This document shows, one piece after another, positions 47,077-55,608 of a DNA stretch of 64,000 bases (position 1 is its first letter; each line of letters opens with the position of its first letter). The stretch comes from Affinundibacterium flavidum (lineage in GTDB: Bacteria > Pseudomonadota > Gammaproteobacteria > Burkholderiales > Burkholderiaceae_D): assembly GCF_014284175.1 (NCBI RefSeq), contig NZ_JACOGA010000006.1:1-64000 (forward strand). Reading direction: 5' to 3'. The notes beneath the pieces are model-generated. The model searched no databases. It saw only the letters and a program-made list of their open reading frames with translations, and was not told the origin of the DNA. The translations under genes and the position numbers were made by a program.

Positions 47077-48270
47077 TTATTTCCCTTCGTTGACAGTGTG
47101 GAATGCATTAAAAGTTCGGGTAAACAACGACAAACCGCTTGCCAAGTTTGCCTGCTGAGCTAATTTCTTTTCTTCTGGTGAAGCAGAATGCAGATCCCAT
47201 TGATGTAATTGCGGCGCGGCAAAGCGATGCCACCAAAATGGAATCAACGCGACCACGATAGTGCTGATATAGCCGTAATGAAGTTGTAGACTGGTATCAA
47301 AAGTCTCCAATTCCCAATAGGGCTTGTGTGCGTTCGCATGGTGATCGGCGTGACGTGATAGGTTAAGTAGGGCATTTGAAGAAATGCGAGCATCACAATC
47401 CCAGCTGTGATGAGGCAACACCTTGGTGCCTGGAACTCGCACTACACCATAGTGTTCAATGTAATTAATGGTTTCAAACAGGAATTTCGCGTTGATGATC
47501 ACCAATGTATAGATCAAAACGCCGATCCAAGTTGCTGCCAGATACCAAACTACATACAGTGCCAGTGTCATCAACAAACCGGTCAACACGCGATTATGCA
47601 AAGACCAAATCGCCACACCACGATTGATTAAGCGCTGACGTTCTATGTCCCAAGATTCTTTGTATTGCCCTATGGTAGAACGTATGAAGAATCGATACAC
47701 AGATTCACCACGTCGGGCAGTAGCCGCATCCAAGCTCGTACCTACGTTGGCATGATGCGCATACACATGCGAAATCGAAAACTGTGCGTCTCCAGTCATG
47801 GCTAATAGCCAGCGCCCGGTCAACATCGCAAACTTATCGGTAGTACGATGCACTAATTCATGTGCATAAAGATGGTTCGAGGACAGCACATACCCAACCG
47901 CAAAAGTTCCCGACAACAGTCCACGTAAACCCGCCGCCGTTTTAATCTGAAATAGATCGACACCTAGTTGAGCCTGAACCAAGGCTGAGAAGCCTAAGAA
48001 GTCCCCAGGAGAGATCAACCACATCAGCGTGAACATATAAAAACTGACGATAGGCACGTACAGGTAGACAAAGCCATCGAGTATCCACAACTGACTATAT
48101 TGAGGAACACTGCGATCCGGAGAAGTAAAGTTATCGCCAATCATGTTAATCAGGGTGATGACTATAGGCACCAAGAAGGACCATTGCGGTGCCAGTAGCA
48201 CAGTGAGTGCCGCACCGGGAACGATGAAACAAGTCAGAATCGAATGTTTGAGATATTTAAACATGGCCAC
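47077..48270 (-). CDS. AlkB-type membrane diiron hydroxylase (alkane 1-monooxygenase family)
   Basis: 397 residues with about six membrane helices and the histidine clusters of AlkB enzymes: HELVH at 137-141, HVYAHH ending at 173, NYIEHYG near 259-265, and LSRHADHH near 295-301. These bind the diiron centre that hydroxylates terminal carbons of alkyl chains. No rubredoxin gene is present; the ferredoxin-reductase gene upstream (63 bases away, same strand) is the probable electron supply. The substrate is probably a lipid chain rather than free alkane, judging from its neighbours. Confidence 0.9.
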   Translation of the reverse strand: MAMFKYLKHSILTCFIVPGAALTVLLAPQWSFLVPIVITLINMIGDNFTSPDRSVPQYSQLWILDGFVYLYVPIVSFYMFTLMWLISPGDFLGFSALVQAQLGVDLFQIKTAAGLRGLLSGTFAVGYVLSSNHLYAHELVHRTTDKFAMLTGRWLLAMTGDAQFSISHVYAHHANVGTSLDAATARRGESVYRFFIRSTIGQYKESWDIERQRLINRGVAIWSLHNRVLTGLLMTLALYVVWYLAATWIGVLIYTLVIINAKFLFETINYIEHYGVVRVPGTKVLPHHSWDCDARISSNALLNLSRHADHHANAHKPYWELETFDTSLQLHYGYISTIVVALIPFWWHRFAAPQLHQWDLHSASPEEKKLAQQANLASGLSLFTRTFNAFHTVNEGK

Positions 48271-48333
48271 TTAAAAACGGAAAAATGAATTCGTCGCGAA
48301 TCGCTTGCGTGACGACTCCTGTGATGGGTTCCA

Positions 48334-49446
48334 TCAAACTACTGCTGCGCTTTGTTCGTATTTATCAAAAGCCATTTGCTGCGCCTTCAGGCCACATTGC
48401 TTCAAGCTATCGATTGAACTATCAACCATGGGCGGTGGACCGCATAACAAGACTTTCCATGCATCTTGCGTCTGCTGAAATTGTTGATCGTACGAAGCCG
48501 CATCCGCCAAAATTTGTTGCAAATGCTGAGCAACATAGCCTCGTTTTCCTTGCCAATCGCTGCCAACTGGTTCGCGATCTAACACCACATCAATGTACAA
48601 GGGCAGACGTATCTGCTGCGCTAGATCACGTAGTTCTTGCAAGCCATAAATGTCGGTACGTTGTCGCGCCCCCACGACCAATACTACGGGAGCGACCTCG
48701 TCATTCGGTTGACGCTGCCGCTGTGCATGGCTGGCAATAATGCCACTAATAGATCCAACACCACTGCCACCCGCAATGCATAACAGAGGAGATTTAGCTG
48801 CCGCTTCGCTAGATAAGTGCTGACCAAATTCACCAAACGGCAATTCGATTTGTACCGACTTGCCCAGATTCGCTGTGTCAGCCAACCAAGACGACACTGC
48901 TCCACCCGGATACAGCGTGATATCGAAACTAATCAAACTTTGATCTTGCGCACCAAACACCATCGAATAGCAGCGAGGCTCCAATTGCAAACCTTGCGGC
49001 AAAATTTGTGCAAACTGCCCAGCAGTCCAGCTCGCGGCTTTTGAGAGTCGCAATTGAATCCGGTATATACGCGGAGTCATTGCCTCAATGTGCTGCAACA
49101 CTGCGCTCTGTTTTTGCGTGGACGTCGTTTCCAATAATTGCGGCCAATCAATCAGCAAATCCGATTCAACTCTGGTCTGACATGCGAGATACATACCAGC
49201 AGCGATTTCCTCGCGATTAAAGACATATTCACGCTCGATCAGCGATTTTGCTTGGCCTTCTAAAACTTTAATCTGGCAAGTCTTGCATGCACCCACACGA
49301 CAGTTGTATGGCACAGGCAATCCCTGCGCAATTGCCGCATCTAATAAATTGCTACCCGATTTCAAATCGAGCACGGTATTCCAGGGAGCGATTTTGACGC
49401 TGCATCTGGTATCGAGTCTGTCCTTCTTGCGAAAAAAACCTAACAT
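48334..49446 (-). CDS. 2Fe-2S ferredoxin plus FAD/NAD(P) reductase
   Basis: About 370 residues. The start MLGFFRKKDRLD (ATG at 49446) has GGAGA at good spacing; an ATG 15 bases earlier is less well placed. Residues of about 1-95 form a plant-type ferredoxin with cluster cysteines C49, C54, C57 and C89. The rest is an FNR-like flavoprotein: RCYSMVFG (FAD), CIAGGSGVGSISGIIASH (NAD(P) binding) and a late VLLCGPPPMVDSS. It would pass electrons from NAD(P)H to the diiron hydroxylases encoded here. It is the first gene of the leftward operon. Confidence 0.92.
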   Translation of the reverse strand: MLGFFRKKDRLDTRCSVKIAPWNTVLDLKSGSNLLDAAIAQGLPVPYNCRVGACKTCQIKVLEGQAKSLIEREYVFNREEIAAGMYLACQTRVESDLLIDWPQLLETTSTQKQSAVLQHIEAMTPRIYRIQLRLSKAASWTAGQFAQILPQGLQLEPRCYSMVFGAQDQSLISFDITLYPGGAVSSWLADTANLGKSVQIELPFGEFGQHLSSEAAAKSPLLCIAGGSGVGSISGIIASHAQRQRQPNDEVAPVVLVVGARQRTDIYGLQELRDLAQQIRLPLYIDVVLDREPVGSDWQGKRGYVAQHLQQILADAASYDQQFQQTQDAWKVLLCGPPPMVDSSIDSLKQCGLKAQQMAFDKYEQSAAVV

Positions 49447-49814
49447 CGATTCTCCATACAAAACAACACGTGAACATCAATGCCTATCTGCATCGATGCA
49501 TTGATAATGAATTAGTGAAATGTTCAAAAGTGGCGATTTAAGAATCGGATATTTCATCAGTCCACACATTGAATAGAGGCGAAGATTAGCTTTGCAGAAG
49601 CGACAACTCAATAAGCCGAATGGCTCATGCCATGGGTACCAGTCACACGGCAATGGTCATCTTCACTATAGCCAGCGATTGGCACATCCTGAATAATCGA
49701 GCCTCGCAAAAGTAGTAATTTCACAATTCTAAAAATTAAGTAAATTTATCAAATATATTTGATTTTTCGGATTGAATTTTCTCTCATATTTTTCTCTCGT
49801 CTTTGGAGCTCAAC
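49447..49814. promoter_or_regulatory. Divergent promoter region of the two biosynthetic operons
   Basis: 368 bases separate the starts of the leftward and rightward operons. Two palindromes stand out: an inverted repeat ATCAATGC...GCATTGAT at 49476-49505 with a perfect 12-base core TGCATCGATGCA (49489-49500), close to the leftward start, and a perfect 16-base palindrome ATCAAATATATTTGAT at 49748-49763, about 50 bases upstream of the rightward start. Both are suitable operator sites. No clear sigma-70 promoter could be fixed by eye. Confidence 0.55.
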
Positions 49815-50096
49815 GTGAAAACAGTGCATATCAATCTGCCCGTACCTTTACGCAAATTTGCGAAGGGAATTGCTCAAATTTCCATTCAGGCAGAAACCGT
49901 ATTAGACGCGATCTTGCAACTCAATCAGCTCGATCCATCGATGTCGGAGCGCTTGCTGGAAGCCGATCACAGTGCACCAAAAAAATATATCAACATGTAT
50001 GTAAACGGCCAGAACATCCGCCAAACCGGTGGTCTGAAAACAGCATTAGGCGAACAATCGCGCCTGGAAATCATGACTGCATTTGCAGGAGGCTGA
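49815..50096 (+). CDS. MoaD/ThiS-family sulfur-carrier protein
   Basis: 93 residues from a GTG at 49815, chosen because GGAG lies six bases before it; a TTG further upstream overlaps that site. It is a small beta-grasp protein: VHINLPVPLRKFAKGIAQISIQAETVLDAILQL at the start, INMYVNGQNIRQTGGLKTAL, and the defining C-terminal glycine pair (EIMTAFAGG). The C-terminal glycine is adenylated and turned into a thiocarboxylate by an E1-like enzyme, here the very next gene, one base away. First gene of the rightward operon; it probably provides sulfur to a biosynthetic step. Confidence 0.85.
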   Translation: MKTVHINLPVPLRKFAKGIAQISIQAETVLDAILQLNQLDPSMSERLLEADHSAPKKYINMYVNGQNIRQTGGLKTALGEQSRLEIMTAFAGG

Positions 50097-50097
50097 G

Positions 50098-51255
50098 ATG
50101 AGTTCTTATGAAAATCGCGCCGCCTACTTGCGCCAAACCTTGCAAGAAATTTCACCAGAACAGGCCTTGCATATGGTGCGTCATGACGATGCCATCTTGC
50201 TAGATGTCCGTGATGCCGACGAAATTAAGGATGGCTTACCAACACCAGCGCATCACTTGGCACGTGGTCAATTAGAACTGCGGGTTCATCATGTCTGCGA
50301 CGACAAACAACGTCCCATTGCCGTCATGTGCGCAGGTGGCTTACGTTCTCTGTTTGCGGCAGAAAGCCTGAAAAATCTTGGCTACGAAAATGTCTACAGC
50401 ATCCGTGGCGGTTACAAACAATGGAAAGAATCTGCACTGGAAAGTCGCATTCCGCAACAACTCAGCGCGCAGGCTAAAGAGCGCTATGCTCGCCATTTAT
50501 TGGTGCCAGAAGTCGGTGAAGTTGGTCAGCTCAAATTGATGAATAGTCGCGTGCTATTAATTGGCGTCGGCGGCCTCGGCTCTCCCGCCGCCTTATATTT
50601 GGCCGCTGCTGGCGTTGGCACCATAGGCATCGTTGACGCCGATGTGGTCGAAAGCAGTAACTTGCAAAGACAAATCATTCACGGCGAAGATCAGCTAGGA
50701 AAACTCAAAGTGGATTCAGCCGCCGCCGCCATAGGCCGGCTTAATTCTATGATCAAGGTGAAGACCCATCCGCACTATTTGGATGAAAGCAATGCTCTCG
50801 AAATTTTGAGTCAATACGATCTGGTCTTGGATGGTTCAGACAATTTCAAAACACGTTATCTGATCAACGATGCTTGCGTCAAACTCGGTATTCCGAATGT
50901 ACATGCAGCCGTTTATCGTTTTGAAGGCTATGTCACGACATTTGGCAGCACGCAAGACGCGGCTTGCTATCGCTGTATCTATCCTGAATTGCCTCCACCA
51001 GAAATGGCGCCATCTTGCGCAGAAGCAGGTGTTCTAGGCGTATTACCGGGTGTGATCGGCGTCATGCAGGCAGTCGAAGCACTGAAAGTATTGCTCGGTA
51101 TAGGCAACAACCTGATCGGGAAAATGTTGCGCTATGACGCCTTACATAACGAAGTATCGATACTGCAATTGGATAAAGCGGATGACTGCTTATGTGGACA
51201 GGCACCTGAGGATATCCATTTGAAACCGATCGAAGCCTATGCCTGTGCAATTTAA
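50098..51255 (+). CDS. Rhodanese-MoeB/ThiF fusion (sulfur-carrier activating enzyme)
   Basis: 385 residues from ATG 50098 with AGGAGG just upstream. Residues of about 15-115 form a rhodanese domain with active loop CAGGLRS (catalytic Cys). Residues of about 125-375 are an E1-like adenylyltransferase: LLIGVGGLGSPAALYLAAAGVG for ATP, DVVESSNLQRQIIH, LDGSDNFKTRYLIND, zinc cysteine pairs CYRC and CLC, and SCAEAGVLG. The domains are in reverse order to MOCS3/MoeZ. Together with the preceding carrier it would mobilise persulfide sulfur into a thiocarboxylate. Confidence 0.9.
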   Translation: MSSYENRAAYLRQTLQEISPEQALHMVRHDDAILLDVRDADEIKDGLPTPAHHLARGQLELRVHHVCDDKQRPIAVMCAGGLRSLFAAESLKNLGYENVYSIRGGYKQWKESALESRIPQQLSAQAKERYARHLLVPEVGEVGQLKLMNSRVLLIGVGGLGSPAALYLAAAGVGTIGIVDADVVESSNLQRQIIHGEDQLGKLKVDSAAAAIGRLNSMIKVKTHPHYLDESNALEILSQYDLVLDGSDNFKTRYLINDACVKLGIPNVHAAVYRFEGYVTTFGSTQDAACYRCIYPELPPPEMAPSCAEAGVLGVLPGVIGVMQAVEALKVLLGIGNNLIGKMLRYDALHNEVSILQLDKADDCLCGQAPEDIHLKPIEAYACAI

Positions 51256-51332
51256 TACTAGCCACGATACACGAATTAATTAACTGATCCGCGGTTTCAT
51301 CGTTTGCCAATTCACACTCTAGGTTTGATTGA

Positions 51333-51770
51333 ATGCTTAATTTACTGAATATTTTAGTGCTGGTACATGTATTTGCCATGCTGTCTTGGTTAGGTGCCAT
51401 GTACTTTAATCTGGTATTGCTTTTTCCCATGTATCAATCCCGGGGTGGAAATGGCTACGCCGAATTAATGCAAACACAAGGCACCCGCGCGGCACCTTTG
51501 TTGTACTTGTTAATTGCTTTCACTATGAGCTCTGGACTGGGATTGGCCTGGCAAAGCGGCATAGGGATAGACAATCATTGGGCACAAATCAAATTCGCTT
51601 GTCTGGTCTTGATGCTGGCTTGCCATCTGTACGGCAGTTTAGTGATCTGGCCACGTGTGTTCTTTGCGCTTGATCGTGAAAAACCACGCCTATTTTTTAT
51701 CTACAAAATTTCCATGCTGTGCAGCGCCAGCGCTGGAACTATCGCCGTTGTCCTGAGCTACCTGAAATGA
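51333..51770 (+). CDS. Small membrane protein (CopD/DUF2269-like)
   Basis: 145 residues with four membrane helices: NLLNILVLVHVFAMLSWLGAMYFNLVLLFP, LLYLLIAFTMSSGLGLAW, FACLVLMLACHLYGSLVIWP, and SMLCSASAGTIAVVLSYLK. The first helix with HVFAMLSWLG resembles CopD-type heme or copper membrane proteins, in which the histidine and helix ends bind cofactor. The stop overlaps the aminotransferase start (ATGA), so it is translationally coupled. Its role in the pathway is unknown; it may help electron transfer. Confidence 0.7.
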   Translation: MLNLLNILVLVHVFAMLSWLGAMYFNLVLLFPMYQSRGGNGYAELMQTQGTRAAPLLYLLIAFTMSSGLGLAWQSGIGIDNHWAQIKFACLVLMLACHLYGSLVIWPRVFFALDREKPRLFFIYKISMLCSASAGTIAVVLSYLK

Positions 51771-54469
51771 TGAGTAAGATTATGAAAAAAACTGGTCTCT
51801 GCAATCTCAACCCAGAACGGGCTTTTCTGCTTAAACATATACAGTTCGACAAAACCATGGTGAAAGCCGAAGGCGTCTATCTGTATGATGAGCAGGATAA
51901 TCAATATCTGGATTTTCTGGCGCAATATGGTGCCGTTCCCTTCGGACATGATCCGCAAGACTTACGCCAGGCAATCATTGATTGCGCAGGCGAACCATCG
52001 ATGGTGCAGCCGTTTTACACGCGCGGTGCTAAGGATCTGGCGCGTGAATTGGTTAACTTAGAACCTGAATTCAATTTTGCGTATGCCGTGCTCAGCAATA
52101 GTGGTGCGGAATCGGTAGAAGCTGCACTTAAAATGGCCCGTGCTGCGACTGGACGACAAATTGTCGTCAGCCTCGAATTAGGATTTCATGGTAAAACTTC
52201 CGGTGCCTTGGCCGTAACTGGTAATCCGCTCTACAGCGAAGCATTCTTAATCAATACATCGCAAAGTATCAAAGTAGAACCGGAAAATTTCGCCCAATTA
52301 GAAGAGGTATTCTCGCAACACGAAGTTGCTGGGTTCATTTTCGAAACCGTATTGGGCGAAGGTGGAATGCAGCCATTATCTGATGACTATATGCAAGCAA
52401 TTGCAGCGCTGTGCAAACAACATGGTGCCATGTTAATTGTCGATGAAATTCAAACCGGCATGGGGCGTCTCGGCGAATTCTTTTCGATTAAGCGTGTACC
52501 GAATGTCAAACCCGATATTCTATGTTTATCTAAGGCGCTAGGCGGTGGCTTGATGCCTATCGGTGCCACTCTATGTACTCAAAATGCATGGACAGAAGAG
52601 TTTGGCTATTACCATAGTTCAACCTTCGCGAACAATCAACTGGCGAGCCGAGTTGCCTTAGCTACGATAGAAAAATTGCGTGCGAATGACCATGCTATTT
52701 TGCGTCACGTAGATGAAATTTCGCCTTACTTGAGCGAAAAATTAGACGCCATCGTAGAAAAATATCCCGATGTATTTAGTCAGCACCAAGGTCGTGGTTT
52801 GATGCACAGTTTACGCGTGAAACCTTTTACGGGTGCAGAAAGCTATTTCCTCGCCCATGCCAGCGTACAGGGTTATATCGTGCCATTGATTTGCGGCTTT
52901 CTCGTCAATGTCTCCAAAATTATTGTGGCGCCGCTATTCAATCGACCTGACTTATTGCGGATCGAGCCTTCACTGATCATAGAACGAAAGCATATCGATC
53001 AACTCGCTAGTGCATTAGAAGAATGCGCATCGCTGATACGCTGCAAACAATTCTCTTCACTGTTCTCTTACTTGATCGCCAGACAGCCGGAAGAATTAAG
53101 TTACGCCAGCAAGAAATTATCTGAAATCACATTAGTCACTTCACCCACTGCGCTTACCCATCCAACCCAAGAAAAACTGGGTAGCTTCGCATTCCTGATT
53201 CATCCGACTTCTGATGAAGATTTGCTAAATATTATGCCGCGCTCCATCATTGCCTTAGCTGAGCCGCATAAAACAGAATTCCAAAACTGGATGCAAAGCT
53301 GGTTCTCTAAACGCTATGAACCGGCGCCGGTATTTCATGCTGCAAAAATACAATCTGCTTTAGGTGGTTATGTAGAAGGCTGGTTAATCGCCTGCCCACT
53401 TCCACCAGAACGTATGATGCGTCTGAGCAAAAAGAATCGTCAACGCTTGCTTAGTCAATACATAGAATGTGCAAAATCAGTCGGTGCCGACATTGTTGGA
53501 CTGGGCGCTTTTACCTCTATCATTTCGCGTGGTGGCATGGACATCGTTGATGCAGGTATTCCGATCACGACTGGAAATAGTTTTACCGCTATCGCCAGCG
53601 CAGAAAGTTTGCACAAAGCGTTACTCGCCACTGGACAGCGGCATGTCGACACTAGTGTTGCAGTCATCGGCGCGGCGGGTTCGGTTGGTCGTCTGTCTGC
53701 AATTCATCTGTCAGAATATTATGCAATGCTAACTTTGGTCGGCAATTCGAATAATACGCAAGCGCTCGACGCACTGGCTGCCATTGCTGGTGAAATCTAT
53801 GCGCAAGCCTTGTTGCAAATGCAGCGCGGCAGCACTATCGGTTTAGCTCAGTACTTGCGTACGCATTTAAATTCTCCATTGACGGTGGTAAGCACCTGTA
53901 ATCAAGTTTTATTGCGAGATAGAGAAACCGATTATCGTGAAATCAAAGACATCGTGGAAGCCTGCCTTGCTGGCGAGCCACCGATCACCATCTCAGTTCA
54001 AATCGAAGAAGTGATACGAACCGCACACGGCGTATTGTCTGCGACCAGCCAAGGTAAAGGTTTTATTGAACCAGCGTGGCTAAAAGAAATGGCCGTAGTA
54101 TGTGATGCCGCACGTCCGCCAGATCTGAAGAGCAGCGTCCGCAAGGATCGTCCCGATGTACTGGTATTTGAAGGTGGCGTCGTCAAATTTGTTGAGCCTT
54201 ATCTGTTTGGCCGAGCGAACATTTTAGGCTTTGATCAAACTCTCAATCTGGCGTGTTTATCCGAAACCGTTACTCTCGCGATGAGTGGTGTAAAGCAGTC
54301 CTATAGCCTTGGAAATCGGATTTCTTACGAACAGGCTTTGCGCGTGTATAGACTAGCTTTGTCACATGGCTTTGCCGACTGCATCGCGACTACCGAGAGT
54401 GAATTAGATCTGGAAGCAATGGGCTTCACCGAGACACGGAGCAAGAACATGGTGGGCTTAAATCCATGA
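51767..54469 (+). CDS. Class III aminotransferase fused to acyl-ACP-reductase-like domain
   Basis: 900 residues from ATG 51767 (ATGA overlap with the previous gene). Residues of about 10-430 are a class III PLP aminotransferase: NSGAESVEAALKMARAATGR, VDEIQTGMGRLG with Asp226, and LSKALGG with the PLP lysine K256. Residues of about 470-900 match cyanobacterial acyl-ACP reductase: FLIHPTS start, VGLGAFTSI, TTGNSFTA, AVIGAAGSVGR, and LNLACLSETVTLAMSG where Cys830 aligns with the catalytic cysteine. The chain could reduce an acyl thioester to an aldehyde and aminate it. PigE and TamH enzymes of prodiginine and tambjamine synthesis have related parts, with the reductase first in PigE. Confidence 0.88.
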   Translation: MMSKIMKKTGLCNLNPERAFLLKHIQFDKTMVKAEGVYLYDEQDNQYLDFLAQYGAVPFGHDPQDLRQAIIDCAGEPSMVQPFYTRGAKDLARELVNLEPEFNFAYAVLSNSGAESVEAALKMARAATGRQIVVSLELGFHGKTSGALAVTGNPLYSEAFLINTSQSIKVEPENFAQLEEVFSQHEVAGFIFETVLGEGGMQPLSDDYMQAIAALCKQHGAMLIVDEIQTGMGRLGEFFSIKRVPNVKPDILCLSKALGGGLMPIGATLCTQNAWTEEFGYYHSSTFANNQLASRVALATIEKLRANDHAILRHVDEISPYLSEKLDAIVEKYPDVFSQHQGRGLMHSLRVKPFTGAESYFLAHASVQGYIVPLICGFLVNVSKIIVAPLFNRPDLLRIEPSLIIERKHIDQLASALEECASLIRCKQFSSLFSYLIARQPEELSYASKKLSEITLVTSPTALTHPTQEKLGSFAFLIHPTSDEDLLNIMPRSIIALAEPHKTEFQNWMQSWFSKRYEPAPVFHAAKIQSALGGYVEGWLIACPLPPERMMRLSKKNRQRLLSQYIECAKSVGADIVGLGAFTSIISRGGMDIVDAGIPITTGNSFTAIASAESLHKALLATGQRHVDTSVAVIGAAGSVGRLSAIHLSEYYAMLTLVGNSNNTQALDALAAIAGEIYAQALLQMQRGSTIGLAQYLRTHLNSPLTVVSTCNQVLLRDRETDYREIKDIVEACLAGEPPITISVQIEEVIRTAHGVLSATSQGKGFIEPAWLKEMAVVCDAARPPDLKSSVRKDRPDVLVFEGGVVKFVEPYLFGRANILGFDQTLNLACLSETVTLAMSGVKQSYSLGNRISYEQALRVYRLALSHGFADCIATTESELDLEAMGFTETRSKNMVGLNP

Positions 54470-55212
54470 AATCCTTCACCTCAGATATTCGTGCAATTCG
54501 CCTAGCCTATTGGTCAGAATACAGCGTGCTGTTCTATGCAGCACTCTGTCTGTTATTGCTGGGTTCGGCTGCGGCTCAACTAACATGGATGCAATTGGTC
54601 AGTCTGATGGCATATGGTTGGCTCATCTATTTGGCAGAAGAATATTTCAGTCACGTCACCTTCTTTCATGGAGTAATGCCAAAAGGTAAGACAGCTTATC
54701 GTTTTTTGTACCGTTTGCATCACGGTCACCACGATAAACCGCGTCGTATCGATTTATTGTTCACACCGATGTGGTACACCTTTCCAGCTTTGCTGTTAAA
54801 CGCCATATGTTTTGCCTTGGTAACGCAAGACCTGGTGCGCAGCCTAGCTCTGACTGCGGGCTTGATTCTCGGCTATCTGATGTTTGAATGGTGGCACCTA
54901 ATAGTGCATTCACCAGTAGAGCCTGGCCCCATCCTGCGCTATGTCAGGCATCAACACATGGGACATCATTATTGGAATGAAAGGCGCTGGTACACGATTT
55001 CACCTCCAGCCCTTATTTTCGATGTGATTTTTCGCACTTCAGGTCATGTTCAACAATCCCCTAGAAGCAGCAATCCCACGACTGCGGGTTTAGATCAAGA
55101 AGACGAACGCTTGCTCGCGGCGCGTGAGTATTACCGCGGCAACAGCGACTGGACCGAAGATGAATCTTCGATCTGGAAACAAACAGAAAATGAAACCGTG
55201 CAAGAGCGCTAA
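54466..55212 (+). CDS. Fatty acid hydroxylase/sterol desaturase family protein
   Basis: 248 residues with membrane helices and a full set of diiron histidine motifs: HVTFFHG, RLHHGHHDKPRR, WWHLIVHSP and RHQHMGHHYWNERRWY. This is the FA_hydroxylase superfamily that inserts a hydroxyl or double bond into lipid chains. It overlaps the end of the preceding gene (ATGA), so it is coupled to the aminotransferase-reductase. The C-terminal 50 residues are hydrophilic and charged. Confidence 0.88.
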   Translation: MKSFTSDIRAIRLAYWSEYSVLFYAALCLLLLGSAAAQLTWMQLVSLMAYGWLIYLAEEYFSHVTFFHGVMPKGKTAYRFLYRLHHGHHDKPRRIDLLFTPMWYTFPALLLNAICFALVTQDLVRSLALTAGLILGYLMFEWWHLIVHSPVEPGPILRYVRHQHMGHHYWNERRWYTISPPALIFDVIFRTSGHVQQSPRSSNPTTAGLDQEDERLLAAREYYRGNSDWTEDESSIWKQTENETVQER

Positions 55213-55259
55213 TCTGCGGATAAAGCACACGTTCAAATACTGCGTTAAAGGAAAACCTC

Positions 55260-55607
55260 ATGTTAGACGTATTAGAAAAATTTCAAGCAGACGTCAATAC
55301 GAATGCTCACATTCAAAGAATCGTCAAAGGCTGGAATACAGATGTCCTGTTGGAGGAAAGTGATAGCGAAGACAGCTACCGCCTGTTAATCAGTGACGGC
55401 AAGATAGAACAAATCGTCTATTGCACGACAAATTCGAATGAAGAAGCGCCGATGAAAATCGTCGGCGATGCGGCAATCATGCGTGGTCTATTCGATGGAA
55501 AAGTGAACGGCATCCGCGCCAATAATGAAGGTCTGATCGCAATCTATGGAGCCATGGGCGATCAAGTCAAACTTGACGCGATTGCGCTCATTTTGTGGGG
55601 TATTTGA
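55260..55607 (+). CDS. SCP2-like lipid-binding protein
   Basis: 115 residues: MLDVLEKFQADVNTNAHIQRIVKGWNTDVLLEE, RLLISDGKIEQIVYC, and KIVGDAAIMRGLFDGKVNGIRANNEGLIAIYGAMGDQVKLDAIALILWG. The pattern matches sterol-carrier-protein-2 domains: strands followed by a D-x-x-x-x-x-L-F-x-G-K-x-x segment. It may bind an acyl intermediate in the cytoplasm. The ATG is 47 bases after the hydroxylase stop. The assignment rests on pattern and size only. Confidence 0.62.
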   Translation: MLDVLEKFQADVNTNAHIQRIVKGWNTDVLLEESDSEDSYRLLISDGKIEQIVYCTTNSNEEAPMKIVGDAAIMRGLFDGKVNGIRANNEGLIAIYGAMGDQVKLDAIALILWGI

Positions 55608-55608
55608 T

